Translations under genes and position numbers: made by a program
In this document: positions 25,068 to 33,454 of the stretch, in pieces
Layout of the letters: each line of letters opens with the position of its first letter
How positions within the stretch are numbered: position 1 is the stretch's first letter
The notes under the pieces: model-generated
What the model was told of the DNA's origin: nothing
Database searches by the model: none
The model's input: only the letters and a program-made list of their open reading frames with translations
Assembly (NCBI GenBank): GCA_017448245.1
Contig: JAFSLV010000007.1
Span: 62,001-126,000 of the forward strand
Length of the DNA: 64,000 bases
Source of the DNA: Lachnospiraceae bacterium
Lineage (GTDB): Bacteria > Bacillota > Clostridia > Lachnospirales > Lachnospiraceae
Direction of reading: 5' to 3'

Positions 25068-25096
25068 TTGCATTCTCTGCTCTTTCTTTATATAAT
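25068..25096 (+). promoter_or_regulatory. internal promoter ahead of fliG
   Basis: TTGCAT at 25068-25073 and a perfect TATAAT at 25091-25096 with a 17-bp spacer, about 47 bp ahead of the fliG start region. It would let fliG and downstream genes be transcribed apart from flgB-fliF. Confidence 0.6.
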
Positions 25097-25149
25097 ATTA
25101 CCAACGAAAAACACAAGATGTAGGCATACCGCACGAAAGGTATCACTAT

Positions 25150-26187
25150 ATGGCGGAAGCAACCAAATCGGCCCCGAGCGAACTGCTCAAAGGCTATAAC
25201 GGCATGCAGAAAGCCGCAATCCTGTTGATTTCACTGGGACCCGAAAAATCGTCCCAGCTCTTTCAGCACCTCAAAGAGGAAGAAATCGAGGAGCTGACCC
25301 TCGAAATCGCCAACACCAGAAGTGTGACCACGCAGATCAAGGAGGCGGTGATCGAGGAATTCTACGGCGTATGCCTTGCGCAGCAGTACATCGCGGAGGG
25401 CGGTATCAACTACGCCAAGGAACTGCTCGAAAAGGCGCTCGGCGAAGACAAGGCGATCGACGTGATCTCGCGTCTGACGTCTTCACTCCAGGTGCGCCCG
25501 TTCGAGTTTATCCGCAGGACGGAACCGTCACAGCTGTTGACCTTTATCCAGGACGAGCATCCGCAGACGATCGCGCTGATCCTGTCCTATGTGCCCTCGG
25601 CACAGGCGGCGATGGTCTTGAGCGCCCTGCCGCCGGACCGGCAGACGGATGTCGCGAGGCGTATCGCGACGATGGACCGTACCTCACCCGATACCATCAA
25701 GGACGTGGAGAGCATCTTGGAAACCAAACTCGCATCCCTGGTCAATCAGGACTTTACACTGGTCGGCGGTGTCGACGCCGTGGTCGAGATCCTCAACACG
25801 GTCGACCGCGCGACCGAGCGCCACATCATCGAGACCCTCGAAATCGAGGATCCGGAGCTCGCCGACGAGATCCGCAAGAAGATGTTCGTCTTCGAGGACA
25901 TCCTGCTGCTCGACGACCGCTCCATCCAGCGCGTGCTGCGTGATGTCGAAAATAACGACCTCGCGATGGCCTGTAAGAACGCCAACGAGCAGGTGCAGAA
26001 CGCGATCTTCAAAAACCTCTCGAGCCGTCTGGCCGTCATGATCAAGGAGGACATGGAATTTATGGGTCCGGTCCGCATGAAGGACGTCGAGGAAGCGCAG
26101 CAAAAGATCGTCAATATCATCCGCCGGCTCGAGGACTCCGGAGAAATCGTCATCAGTCGCGGCGGAGGAGATGAAATTGTAGTTTAG
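25150..26187 (+). CDS. fliG: flagellar motor switch protein FliG
   Basis: FliG sits on the MS ring and transmits stator torque. The 345-residue protein has the N-terminal FliF-binding domain (GMQKAAILLISLGPE), the middle domain with the EHPQTIALILSY motif and the C-terminal torque domain with the charged helix (DDRSIQRVLRDVENNDLAMA) and LSSRLAVMIKEDMEFMGPVR. All are standard. AAAGG precedes the ATG. It has its own promoter. Confidence 0.97.
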   Translation: MAEATKSAPSELLKGYNGMQKAAILLISLGPEKSSQLFQHLKEEEIEELTLEIANTRSVTTQIKEAVIEEFYGVCLAQQYIAEGGINYAKELLEKALGEDKAIDVISRLTSSLQVRPFEFIRRTEPSQLLTFIQDEHPQTIALILSYVPSAQAAMVLSALPPDRQTDVARRIATMDRTSPDTIKDVESILETKLASLVNQDFTLVGGVDAVVEILNTVDRATERHIIETLEIEDPELADEIRKKMFVFEDILLLDDRSIQRVLRDVENNDLAMACKNANEQVQNAIFKNLSSRLAVMIKEDMEFMGPVRMKDVEEAQQKIVNIIRRLEDSGEIVISRGGGDEIVV

Positions 26188-26253
26188 GCGGCTTGCAAGC
26201 GGCCGCACATACGGCAAGCTCGCTTGCCGGCATGCGCGGACAATTGCATACGT

Positions 26254-26357
26254 AACAGACATGAGGAAAAAAGGAGTGCGATGCGCAGCAAGCGCTCCGA
26301 TTTCCGAATGGCTGTAGGATTTCGAAAGCTGCGTCAGCAGCGCAGAAATCCGTCGCC
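26254..26357 (+). repeat. covarying hairpin element, copy C (between fliG and fliH)
   Basis: Starts AACAGACATGAGGAAAAAAG (19 of 20 as in copy B), then stem GGAGTGC/GCGCTCC, CGATTTCCGA (26298-26307), outer stem GGATTTC/GAAATCC (26317-26323 with 26345-26351) and inner GCTGC-gtca-GCAGC (26328-26341). Confidence 0.75.
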
Positions 26358-26378
26358 TGAACGGAAGAAAAGAAATTT

Positions 26379-27359
26379 ATGGCCAACCCCAATCTTGTAA
26401 AAAGCGCTTACGCCACGGAAGAAAAGAAAAATGTGCGTGTCATCGACAACAACGCGCGCGCCGAGGAGCGCATCCTTGCCGCGCAGCGGGAGTGGATGGA
26501 GCGCATGCAAAAGGAGCAGGCGCAGCCCGTACAGGAGACCTACGACGACTTCGGCGACGAATTTGACGAGGGGCTCAATGCCGAGCAGCTCGACATGCTC
26601 ACGAGCGACCAGAATGTCGTCGGTACCCCGGAAGATCTCGCGGGGGATGTCAGCGATGACATGTTTGACGACAGCTACGCACAGGAGCCCGTACCGGAGC
26701 AGGCGCCGGCACCCGCGCCTCCGCCCGTTGTACAGGAGGCAGCTCCCGCCGTTTCCGAAGAAGAGATCGAGGCGATCCTTTCGGATGCGAGGGCGCAGGC
26801 CGAGCAGATCATCGCGGACGCCAGAACGAGCGCCGCACAGCTGACGTCGCTTGCGCACGAGCAGGGGTTTTCGCAGGGACTCGAGGAAGGACGCGCCAAG
26901 GGAGAGGGCGAGGTCAAGGCCGCCTTTGACGCGGAGATCGAGGAGCGCACGAGACAGCTCGAGGAGGAATACCAGAAGCGCCTCGACGAGATCGAACCGG
27001 AGATGGTCGATACGCTCACGCGTATCTACGAGCATGTCTTCGATGTCAATCTGCGCGAAGAGAAAAAAGTGATCCTGCATCTGCTGCAGACGACGCTCTC
27101 CAGGATCGAACCCAACGGCGACTTTATGATCCACGCGTCGAGTGCCGATTATGATGCGATCGTCGACGAAAAACAGAGACTGCGCGAGTACATCACCAAT
27201 CCCAACGCGGTGCTCGAGGTCGTCGAGGATCCTCTGTTACATGAAAACGAGTGCATGATCGAAACGGACGGCGGCATCTTTGACTGCTCCGTCGGCGTCG
27301 AGCTCTCGGAGCTGACACGCAAATTAAAGCTGCTCGCCATGGACAGGAGAAGAAACTGA
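26379..27359 (+). CDS. fliH: flagellar export apparatus protein FliH
   Basis: FliH is the peripheral stator of the FliI ATPase. The 326-residue protein begins MANPNLVKSAYATEEKKNVRVID. A Pro/Ala/Glu-rich, probably disordered region (about 95-130) follows, then the long alpha-helical segment (EEIEAILSDARAQAEQIIAD then SAAQLTSLAHEQGFSQGLEEGRAKGEGE) typical of FliH. The C-terminal domain has DCSVGVELSELTRKL, the conserved end that contacts FliI. Longer than the roughly 230 residues of many homologues because of the N-terminal part. fliI starts one base after the stop. Confidence 0.88.
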   Translation: MANPNLVKSAYATEEKKNVRVIDNNARAEERILAAQREWMERMQKEQAQPVQETYDDFGDEFDEGLNAEQLDMLTSDQNVVGTPEDLAGDVSDDMFDDSYAQEPVPEQAPAPAPPPVVQEAAPAVSEEEIEAILSDARAQAEQIIADARTSAAQLTSLAHEQGFSQGLEEGRAKGEGEVKAAFDAEIEERTRQLEEEYQKRLDEIEPEMVDTLTRIYEHVFDVNLREEKKVILHLLQTTLSRIEPNGDFMIHASSADYDAIVDEKQRLREYITNPNAVLEVVEDPLLHENECMIETDGGIFDCSVGVELSELTRKLKLLAMDRRRN

Positions 27360-27360
27360 G

Positions 27361-28719
27361 ATGCTGGCCACCAAGATCGACCTGTCCCGCTATCAGGCAA
27401 TGGAAAACCAGACCTACTACCGTACCCGGGGCAAGGTCGTCAATGTCGTGGGACTCACCATCGAATCCGCGGGCCCCAAGGCCAAGATGGGGGATATCTG
27501 CATGATCTACCCCAAGTCCAAGGACGACGCGTCCGCGCTCAAGGGCTACGGCCGCGCGATGATGGGCGAGGTCGTGGGCTTTCGCAACGGCAGGGTATTG
27601 CTCATGCCCTATGAAAATGTCTCCGGGATCGGCGCGGGGAGCGTGGTGGAAAATACCGACGCGCCGCTGCGTGTCTATGTCGGGGACGGCCTGATCGGAC
27701 AGACGCTCGACGGCTTTGGCCGGATCGACGGCATGACCTGGGGACAGGGCAGGGAACTCGAGGGAGGGATCGCCTATTCCGTCGAAAACCAGCCGCCTGA
27801 TCCGATGACGAGGGATCCGATTTCGGATGTGCTTCCGCTGGGCGTAAAGGCCGTGGACGGACTGTTGACCGTCGGCAAGGGCCAGCGGATCGGAATCTTT
27901 GCGGGATCGGGTGTCGGCAAGTCGACGCTTCTGGGGATGTTTGCGCGCAACACCAAGGCGGACATCAACGTGATCGCCCTGATCGGGGAGCGCGGCAGGG
28001 AGGTCAGGGAATTTATTGAGAGGGACCTGGGTCCCGAAGGAATGGAGCGCTCCGTTGTCGTATGCGCGACCAGCGACAAGCCGGCGCTCGAGCGTGTCAA
28101 GGCGGCAAAGACCGCGACCTCGATCGCGGAGTATTTCCGCGACAAGGGAAAAGACGTGCTGCTGATGATGGACAACCTGACGCGTTTTTCGATGGCGCAG
28201 AGAGAGATCGGCCTTGCCAGCGGAGAGCCGCCGGTGTCGAGAGGATATCCGCCGAGCGTCTATGCGGAGATGCCGAGGCTCTTGGAGCGTGCGGGACGCA
28301 ATCCCAAGGGATCGATCACGGGGCTGTACGCGGTTCTGGTCGACGGCGACGACACCAACGAGCCGATCACGGATACGGCCAGAGGCATCCTCGACGGACA
28401 TATCTTTCTGAGCAGGAAGCTGGCGCAGAAAAACCACTATCCCGCGATTGACGTGCTCGCTTCGATTTCGAGATGCATGGCGGCCATCGCGCCGGCGGAG
28501 CAGAAGCAGGCGGCGGGCAAGCTGAAAAATATCCTGGCGACCTATAACGACGCGGAGGATCTGATCAATATCGGTGCCTACAAATCGGGCGCCAACAAAA
28601 ATATCGATTTTGCAATCTCCAAGATCGATCAGGTCAACGCGTTCCTGGAGCAGGAAACGGACGAGAAATTTACCTATGAGGAGATCGTGCGGCAGCTCGA
28701 AGCGATCTTTGAGGGCTGA
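27361..28719 (+). CDS. fliI: flagellum-specific export ATPase FliI
   Basis: Hexameric F1-beta-like ATPase that energises unloading of export substrates. It has 452 residues with Walker A AGSGVGKST (about 181-189), Walker B LLMMDNLTRFSMAQRE, the GLASGEPPVSRGYPPSVYAEMP region (ATPase signature) and the C-terminal LINIGAYKSGANKNID helix bundle. N-terminal beta barrel intact. It is immediately adjacent to fliH, so translation is coupled. Confidence 0.97.
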   Translation: MLATKIDLSRYQAMENQTYYRTRGKVVNVVGLTIESAGPKAKMGDICMIYPKSKDDASALKGYGRAMMGEVVGFRNGRVLLMPYENVSGIGAGSVVENTDAPLRVYVGDGLIGQTLDGFGRIDGMTWGQGRELEGGIAYSVENQPPDPMTRDPISDVLPLGVKAVDGLLTVGKGQRIGIFAGSGVGKSTLLGMFARNTKADINVIALIGERGREVREFIERDLGPEGMERSVVVCATSDKPALERVKAAKTATSIAEYFRDKGKDVLLMMDNLTRFSMAQREIGLASGEPPVSRGYPPSVYAEMPRLLERAGRNPKGSITGLYAVLVDGDDTNEPITDTARGILDGHIFLSRKLAQKNHYPAIDVLASISRCMAAIAPAEQKQAAGKLKNILATYNDAEDLINIGAYKSGANKNIDFAISKIDQVNAFLEQETDEKFTYEEIVRQLEAIFEG

Positions 28720-28753
28720 CAGGCGGCCGCCGGGACGCACGAAGTGAGGTTCC

Positions 28754-29200
28754 ATGGCCCGATTCGTATACCGGATGCAGAGCATCCTCGATCTGAAATA
28801 CAAGACGGAAGGACAGGCCAAGACCGAGTTTGGCATAGCCAGACGTGCGCTCGATGACGAGGAGGAACGCCTGCAGGCGCTCTATGAGCGCAAAAACCGC
28901 TATTTCGAGGACGGGCGCAGGATGCGCGAATCACAGGCGCTGCCTGTACGCGACATCATGCAGAACGACGAGTTTCTGACCAGGATGGACGAGATGATCG
29001 AGGCGCAGATCCTTGCGGTGAAGCGCGCGGAGGCGGTGGTCGAGGAAAAGAGGGAGATCCTCACCAGAGAGATGCAGGAGCGCCAGATGCAGGAGAGGCT
29101 GCGGGAGAGAGCCTATGAGGAGTACCTGCAGGAGGAAAAGGCGCAGGAGATGAAGGAACTGGACGAGCGGTCGAGCTTTGTCTACGGAAACCGCACTTAA
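28754..29200 (+). CDS. fliJ: flagellar export chaperone FliJ
   Basis: FliJ is the coiled-coil stalk of the FliI ring and links it to FlhA. The 148-residue protein starts ARFVYRMQSILDLKYKTEGQ, the usual FliJ opening, and is almost wholly charged helix. A GAAGTGAGG stretch lies ahead of the ATG. Position after fliI supports the call; the sequence alone is weakly conserved in this family. Confidence 0.9.
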   Translation: MARFVYRMQSILDLKYKTEGQAKTEFGIARRALDDEEERLQALYERKNRYFEDGRRMRESQALPVRDIMQNDEFLTRMDEMIEAQILAVKRAEAVVEEKREILTREMQERQMQERLRERAYEEYLQEEKAQEMKELDERSSFVYGNRT

Positions 29201-29231
29201 GGGGAGGACGCCCGTTCCGGGCGGATAAGCG

Positions 29232-30167
29232 ATGGCGGAGACAGGCAGTATCAACATCTACGAAGATCCCAAAAAAGTACGTGCGCAGATAAAGCAGGAG
29301 CGCAAAAAGCTCCGTGCGCAGGAAAAGCAACACTATAAGGACATCAAAAAGCGCGAGCGGGAGTTTGACGACCGCGAAGCGGAGCTCGACCAGACGGGCG
29401 GCGGCATCACGAGCTTTTTCCTGACGGTGCTGATCGTTCTGATGTGGCTGCTCATCATGGCGCTGCTCATCCGGCTCGATGTCGGGGGATTCGGCTCGAC
29501 CGTGATGGCGCCGATCCTCAGGGACGTGCCGTATCTCAACCGGATTCTGCCGGAGTATGCCAGGGGATCGACCGAGATCCCGGGCTATACGATCACGCCG
29601 TCCTCCGGTGAAGGCGAGGACGAAGGGGCGAACGTGTTGTCCGGCAGCGCAACCGACAATACGACGATCGAGGCGCAGCTCGCGCAGGCGAGGGCGCAGA
29701 CCGTGTCCGACGCGCGCACGATCGAGCAGCTCCAGGCGGAGATCAACCGCTTAAAGACCTTTGAGGAACAGCTCAATGCGCTCGATGCGCAGCGCACGCA
29801 ATTCTACAATGACATCGTCTACAACGACAATGCGCCGGATCCCGCCCAGTACATCGCGTACTTTGAGATGATCGACCCGGCCTATGCGGCGGAGATCTAC
29901 CGGCAGGTCGTGCGCTCGGAGGCCGCCTCCCAGTCGGTCGAGGATTACGCAAGGACCTATGCCGCGATGAAGCCCAAGGAAGCGGCGGCGATTTTTGACA
30001 ATATGGTGGCCGAGGGCACGGAGCATGACGTGGTGCTCGCGGCGCGGATCCTGTTGCAGATCGCGCCCGATGACCGCGCCTCGATCATGGGCAAGATGGA
30101 AGCCGAAAACGCCAAGATCCTCACGGACATCATGGAGCCCGCGGACCTTCCGTATCCCAACAACTGA
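29232..30167 (+). CDS. MgtE-N/FliG-like membrane protein of the flagellar locus (YlxF position)
   Basis: A 311-residue protein between fliJ and fliK, the place of ylxF in Bacillus. It has a basic coiled N-terminal segment (about 15-50), one membrane helix (about 58-82, FFLTVLIVLMWLLIMALLI), an outer linker, a coiled coil (about 150-185) and a C-terminal helical repeat domain. That domain (YIAYFEMIDPAYAAEIYRQV, then YAAMKPKEAAAIFDNM and ARILLQIAPDDRASIMGKM) resembles the N-terminal superhelix of MgtE transporters, which is related to FliG. No transport domain follows. The topology puts this domain outside the cytoplasm. A role in motor or rod assembly is inferred only from context. Confidence 0.75.
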   Translation: MAETGSINIYEDPKKVRAQIKQERKKLRAQEKQHYKDIKKREREFDDREAELDQTGGGITSFFLTVLIVLMWLLIMALLIRLDVGGFGSTVMAPILRDVPYLNRILPEYARGSTEIPGYTITPSSGEGEDEGANVLSGSATDNTTIEAQLAQARAQTVSDARTIEQLQAEINRLKTFEEQLNALDAQRTQFYNDIVYNDNAPDPAQYIAYFEMIDPAYAAEIYRQVVRSEAASQSVEDYARTYAAMKPKEAAAIFDNMVAEGTEHDVVLAARILLQIAPDDRASIMGKMEAENAKILTDIMEPADLPYPNN

Positions 30168-30248
30168 ACAGACGGTCGAAAAACAGGGCAAAAGCACGTT
30201 CTTTATAAAAATTTAATACGCCGGATTTGCACACTTTTATCAGCTGAC

Positions 30249-30288
30249 ATCGGCCCCGAGGGTTATCAAAACCACCTTCGGGGCCGAT
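30249..30288 (+). promoter_or_regulatory. 11-bp hairpin upstream of fliK, containing a sigma28-like -10
   Basis: ATCGGCCCCGA (30249-30259) pairs perfectly with TCGGGGCCGAT (30278-30288). It is not followed by a T-run. The right arm plus two bases reads GCCGATAT, as in sigmaD/sigma28 -10 boxes, but no good TAAA is placed 15 bp upstream. The 243-bp gap 30168-30410 holds no gene. Confidence 0.5.
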
Positions 30289-30410
30289 ATATCTTGTGAA
30301 GTTCGGCATGGAGGCTGAATCTGCAAATATGTATCGTACATACGGTCGCAAAAAGCCTAAGGGAAGGGGCTTTGGCCGCAAGGCGGTGCAGGAAAGGAGA
30401 GACAGCAAAC

Positions 30411-31958
30411 ATGCCGGATAGTAATGCAATGAACATCATGGCAATCGCCAACGGAACGGACACGATGGGTGTCCTCACCAACCAGGTTTCCAGACTCAAC
30501 CAGAACAGGCAGCAGGCGGGCGCAAACGGCCAGGATTTTTCGACCGTGATCGACGCCACCGCCCTCAGCATTATGGCGGGCGCGACGATCCAGCCGGTCT
30601 CCGTGACCGGGCAGGTCTCACTCCCCGTGGGCAGCGATAACCGCACCTACACGACCGTCGAGACGACGGCACGTGCGATGTCGACGCGCGGCAACGATTA
30701 CACGCAGCAGACACAGATGGCGGAACGCGGCAACACGACGCAGGGGATGGAAGCGCGTACCGGGGAAGGCTTTTCCGAGGGTCTGCAGACGGCGGTCGAT
30801 ACCGCGGGCGGACAGATGGCGCAGCAGGCGGCAGAGACGCTGAACGTCCCCGTGGAGGAAGTGGAAGACGCGATTTTCTCCCTGGGTCTGACGCAGGCGG
30901 ATCTGTTGACGGACGAAGGGATCACCGATCTCGTCATGGAGGTGACGGGAGAGGATGAGACGGCGCTTCTGACCGACAGTGTTCTGTATGAAGATCTCAG
31001 GACGCTCATCGATACCGCGCAGGATCTCAAGGTCGATGTGGCACAGGAATTTGCGATGACCACGGAGTCGCTGGACGAGGCGATTGAGACCATGACACAG
31101 GTACCGGAAGAGGAAGCGGTGACGATGCCGGAAGAAGCAGTGCTCCTTACGGAAGAGGCAGCACCCGTCGTACGGGAAGAGATCGTTATCCGTGAAGAAG
31201 CAAGAACGGAGCGCACGAGAGAGCAGGCGGACGATCAGCCGCAGACGATTGAGCAAAATGCCGCACAGACACCCGCCGCTGAAAAGCCGGAAGTACAGAC
31301 GCAGCAGCAGACCGGGCAGCAGACGCAAAGCGGAAGCCGTAACGCGGAAGGAAGCAGGCAGACGGAAGCGGCCATCGGTAACGCACAGGCTGTTGCCAAT
31401 GCCGAAGGATTTCTGAACGGCGTCAACGAGGCGCTCGCGTCGACCGTATCCTACGCGGGAAGCACACAGACCGTGGACGCACAGGACGTCATGCGCCAGG
31501 TGCTCGACTACATGAGGGCTTCCGCCAGGGAAGGGATGACGGAGCTCGAGATGCAGCTCAATCCGCAGTCGCTCGGCCGTGTCCACGTGACACTGCAGGC
31601 GATGGATTCCGGAGAAATGATCGCGCGTTTCACCACGCAGAACGATCAGGTCCGCGAAGCACTGGCCAACCAGATGCCGGAGCTCTTACAGCGTTTTGAG
31701 GAGCAGGGCATCAAGGTCAACGAAGTCGAGGTCGCCGTCGCACAGCAGGGTTTCAACGAACAGCGCGATGAGAACAGGGCGCGCGAAGACCGCGACGCGG
31801 AACAGGAAGCGGCGATCGCCCGTATGGGCAGAATGCAGAGAGTCAGAATCGATCTGCAGAACATGAGTGAAGAAGAGATCGCCTCCCTCGACGACGATCA
31901 GAGAATCGAAGCGGAAATGATGGCGGCGGAAGGCAATACCGTCAACTACAGAGCTTAA
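30411..31958 (+). CDS. fliK: flagellar hook-length control protein FliK
   Basis: FliK measures the hook and switches the export gate from hook to filament substrates. The 515 residues consist of a long, Gln/Glu/Ala/Thr-rich variable ruler part and a C-terminal substrate-switch domain (about 375-465). The latter has the conserved LEMQLNPQSLGRVHVTLQA, then FTTQNDQVREALANQMPELL and FEEQGIKVNEVEV. GGAAAGGAG precedes the ATG at 30411; a TTG further upstream is not needed. The final 60 residues are acidic and unique. Confidence 0.92.
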   Translation: MPDSNAMNIMAIANGTDTMGVLTNQVSRLNQNRQQAGANGQDFSTVIDATALSIMAGATIQPVSVTGQVSLPVGSDNRTYTTVETTARAMSTRGNDYTQQTQMAERGNTTQGMEARTGEGFSEGLQTAVDTAGGQMAQQAAETLNVPVEEVEDAIFSLGLTQADLLTDEGITDLVMEVTGEDETALLTDSVLYEDLRTLIDTAQDLKVDVAQEFAMTTESLDEAIETMTQVPEEEAVTMPEEAVLLTEEAAPVVREEIVIREEARTERTREQADDQPQTIEQNAAQTPAAEKPEVQTQQQTGQQTQSGSRNAEGSRQTEAAIGNAQAVANAEGFLNGVNEALASTVSYAGSTQTVDAQDVMRQVLDYMRASAREGMTELEMQLNPQSLGRVHVTLQAMDSGEMIARFTTQNDQVREALANQMPELLQRFEEQGIKVNEVEVAVAQQGFNEQRDENRAREDRDAEQEAAIARMGRMQRVRIDLQNMSEEEIASLDDDQRIEAEMMAAEGNTVNYRA

Positions 31959-31979
31959 AGAAGTAAAGGAGACAACGAT

Positions 31980-32906
31980 ATGGCAGCAGTAGCAAGCCCT
32001 ACAAGCGGTGCAAGCGCGATCATCAGGGACGGTGTCGTCACCAACCAGGTCACGCCGCAGCAGAAGGCGGAGCAGGAAAAGACCGCCGAAGCCAAAAACA
32101 GCGCCGCGGCACAAAAGGACCAGTTTTTACAACTGCTTGTCGCCCAGATGAAGTACCAGGATCCGATGCAGCCGACCTCCAATACGGAGTACATCTCGCA
32201 GTACGCGACGTTCTCGTCGCTCGAGCAGATGCAGAATATGTCGGCAACGCTGACGATGTCGAGAGCCAACGAGATGGCGGGCAAGAGCGTCGTCATCCAC
32301 CACAAGGAGACCGCGGGAACGACACAGGAAATCGAGGGCATCGTCGATTACGTGACCTTCGAGAACAACAAGGCCAAGGTCTTTGTCAACGGTTCGGCCT
32401 ACAGCGTCGACGAAGTCTACGCGGTGATGGACGATACGTATACAAAGAAGGCCGCACTCGCGGAGAGCTTTGTCAAGGCGATCGACGAACTGCCGGAGCT
32501 CAACAGTCTCACCAAAGATGACGCAAAGAAGATCGAAAATCTCGCCAATTCGTACGACCAGATGGATGCGACGACGAAGAGCCTGATCGATCCCAACTAC
32601 GTCACCTCCCTGCTCCAGTACGTCAAGAGCTGCACCGATGCCGGATGGATCGGCGGCAGTTCCGGGAGCACCGGGACGAACGGCACGGAGAACGGCACGC
32701 AGGCAGTCACGCCGACGCAGGAGACCGGAAAGACCGGTGAAGAGACACAGACACAGGATCCCGGAACCGGTGAAGTGACCGATCCGGATACGACGGAAGC
32801 GGAAAAAGCCGTGACACCGGAAAATAAGGATGAGGACACGTCAACGGGCGACGAGGAAACGGGAGAAGGCGGCATCACCACGGTCGGTGACGAAGTCGAC
32901 GTGTAA
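31980..32906 (+). CDS. flgD: flagellar hook assembly protein FlgD with extra helical domain
   Basis: FlgD caps the growing hook. Residues 1-110 hold the conserved FlgD region (KDQFLQLLVAQMKYQDPMQP then NTEYISQYATFSSLEQM), and about 105-150 a beta part (EGIVDYVTFENNKAKVFVNG). Residues about 155-222 form a helical insert (FVKAIDELPELNSLTKDDAK, then LANSYDQMDATTKSLIDPNY) of the xIxxLP type found in Gram-positive surface proteins. The last 85 residues are a Gly/Thr/Glu-rich low-complexity tail. At 308 residues it is larger than the usual 140-220. AAAGGAG precedes the ATG. Confidence 0.92.
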   Translation: MAAVASPTSGASAIIRDGVVTNQVTPQQKAEQEKTAEAKNSAAAQKDQFLQLLVAQMKYQDPMQPTSNTEYISQYATFSSLEQMQNMSATLTMSRANEMAGKSVVIHHKETAGTTQEIEGIVDYVTFENNKAKVFVNGSAYSVDEVYAVMDDTYTKKAALAESFVKAIDELPELNSLTKDDAKKIENLANSYDQMDATTKSLIDPNYVTSLLQYVKSCTDAGWIGGSSGSTGTNGTENGTQAVTPTQETGKTGEETQTQDPGTGEVTDPDTTEAEKAVTPENKDEDTSTGDEETGEGGITTVGDEVDV

Positions 32907-32935
32907 GGAAGAACGCAGCATAAGGAGGTGCGCGA

Positions 32936-33337
32936 ATGGAAGTAAGTAACATTCCTTATCCGAGCCTCTCCATTGCGGAAGTCAGGGATCAGATGGGCGC
33001 TGTGCCCGCAAAGGCGGAAAGCGCAAAGAGTCCGGACGAGGGAAGCTTCAGGCAGGTACTGCAAAAGGTACAAAACGCACAAAGCCCCTTACGATTTTCG
33101 AGACACGCACAGGCAAGACTGGAAACACGCGGAATCGAGATGACGGACGAGATGATCGAAAGACTCCATAACGCAAAGACGCAGGCAAAGGAAAAAGGTA
33201 TCAGAGAATCCCTGGTGTTGATGGATGAGCTGGCATTTATCGTGAACGTACCGAACAGCACCGTCGTCACGGCCATGGGAAGGGAAGATGGAGAAAGCTC
33301 GATTTTTACCAACATTGACGGCGCGGTGATCGCGTAA
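32936..33337 (+). CDS. TIGR02530-type flagellar operon protein
   Basis: A 133-residue protein of the small family found between flgD and flgE in Clostridia and Bacillus relatives. The conserved core is SPLRFSRHAQARLETRGIEM followed by REDGESSIFTNIDGAVIA at the C-terminus, including the near-invariant FTNIDG motif. The N-terminal 45 residues are variable. No membrane segment. Function is not established; the position points to hook assembly. AAGGAGG lies ahead of the ATG. Confidence 0.88.
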   Translation: MEVSNIPYPSLSIAEVRDQMGAVPAKAESAKSPDEGSFRQVLQKVQNAQSPLRFSRHAQARLETRGIEMTDEMIERLHNAKTQAKEKGIRESLVLMDELAFIVNVPNSTVVTAMGREDGESSIFTNIDGAVIA

Positions 33338-33454
33338 GTCAAAGGGGAGCAACGGGGAAGAACAATCATAAGGCCGGACCAAACCCCGCAAGGGCAAGGG
33401 GGCCTCACGTAAGTCCCGACTGACAGACGGACTTCAAAAACGGAGGTAATCAAA

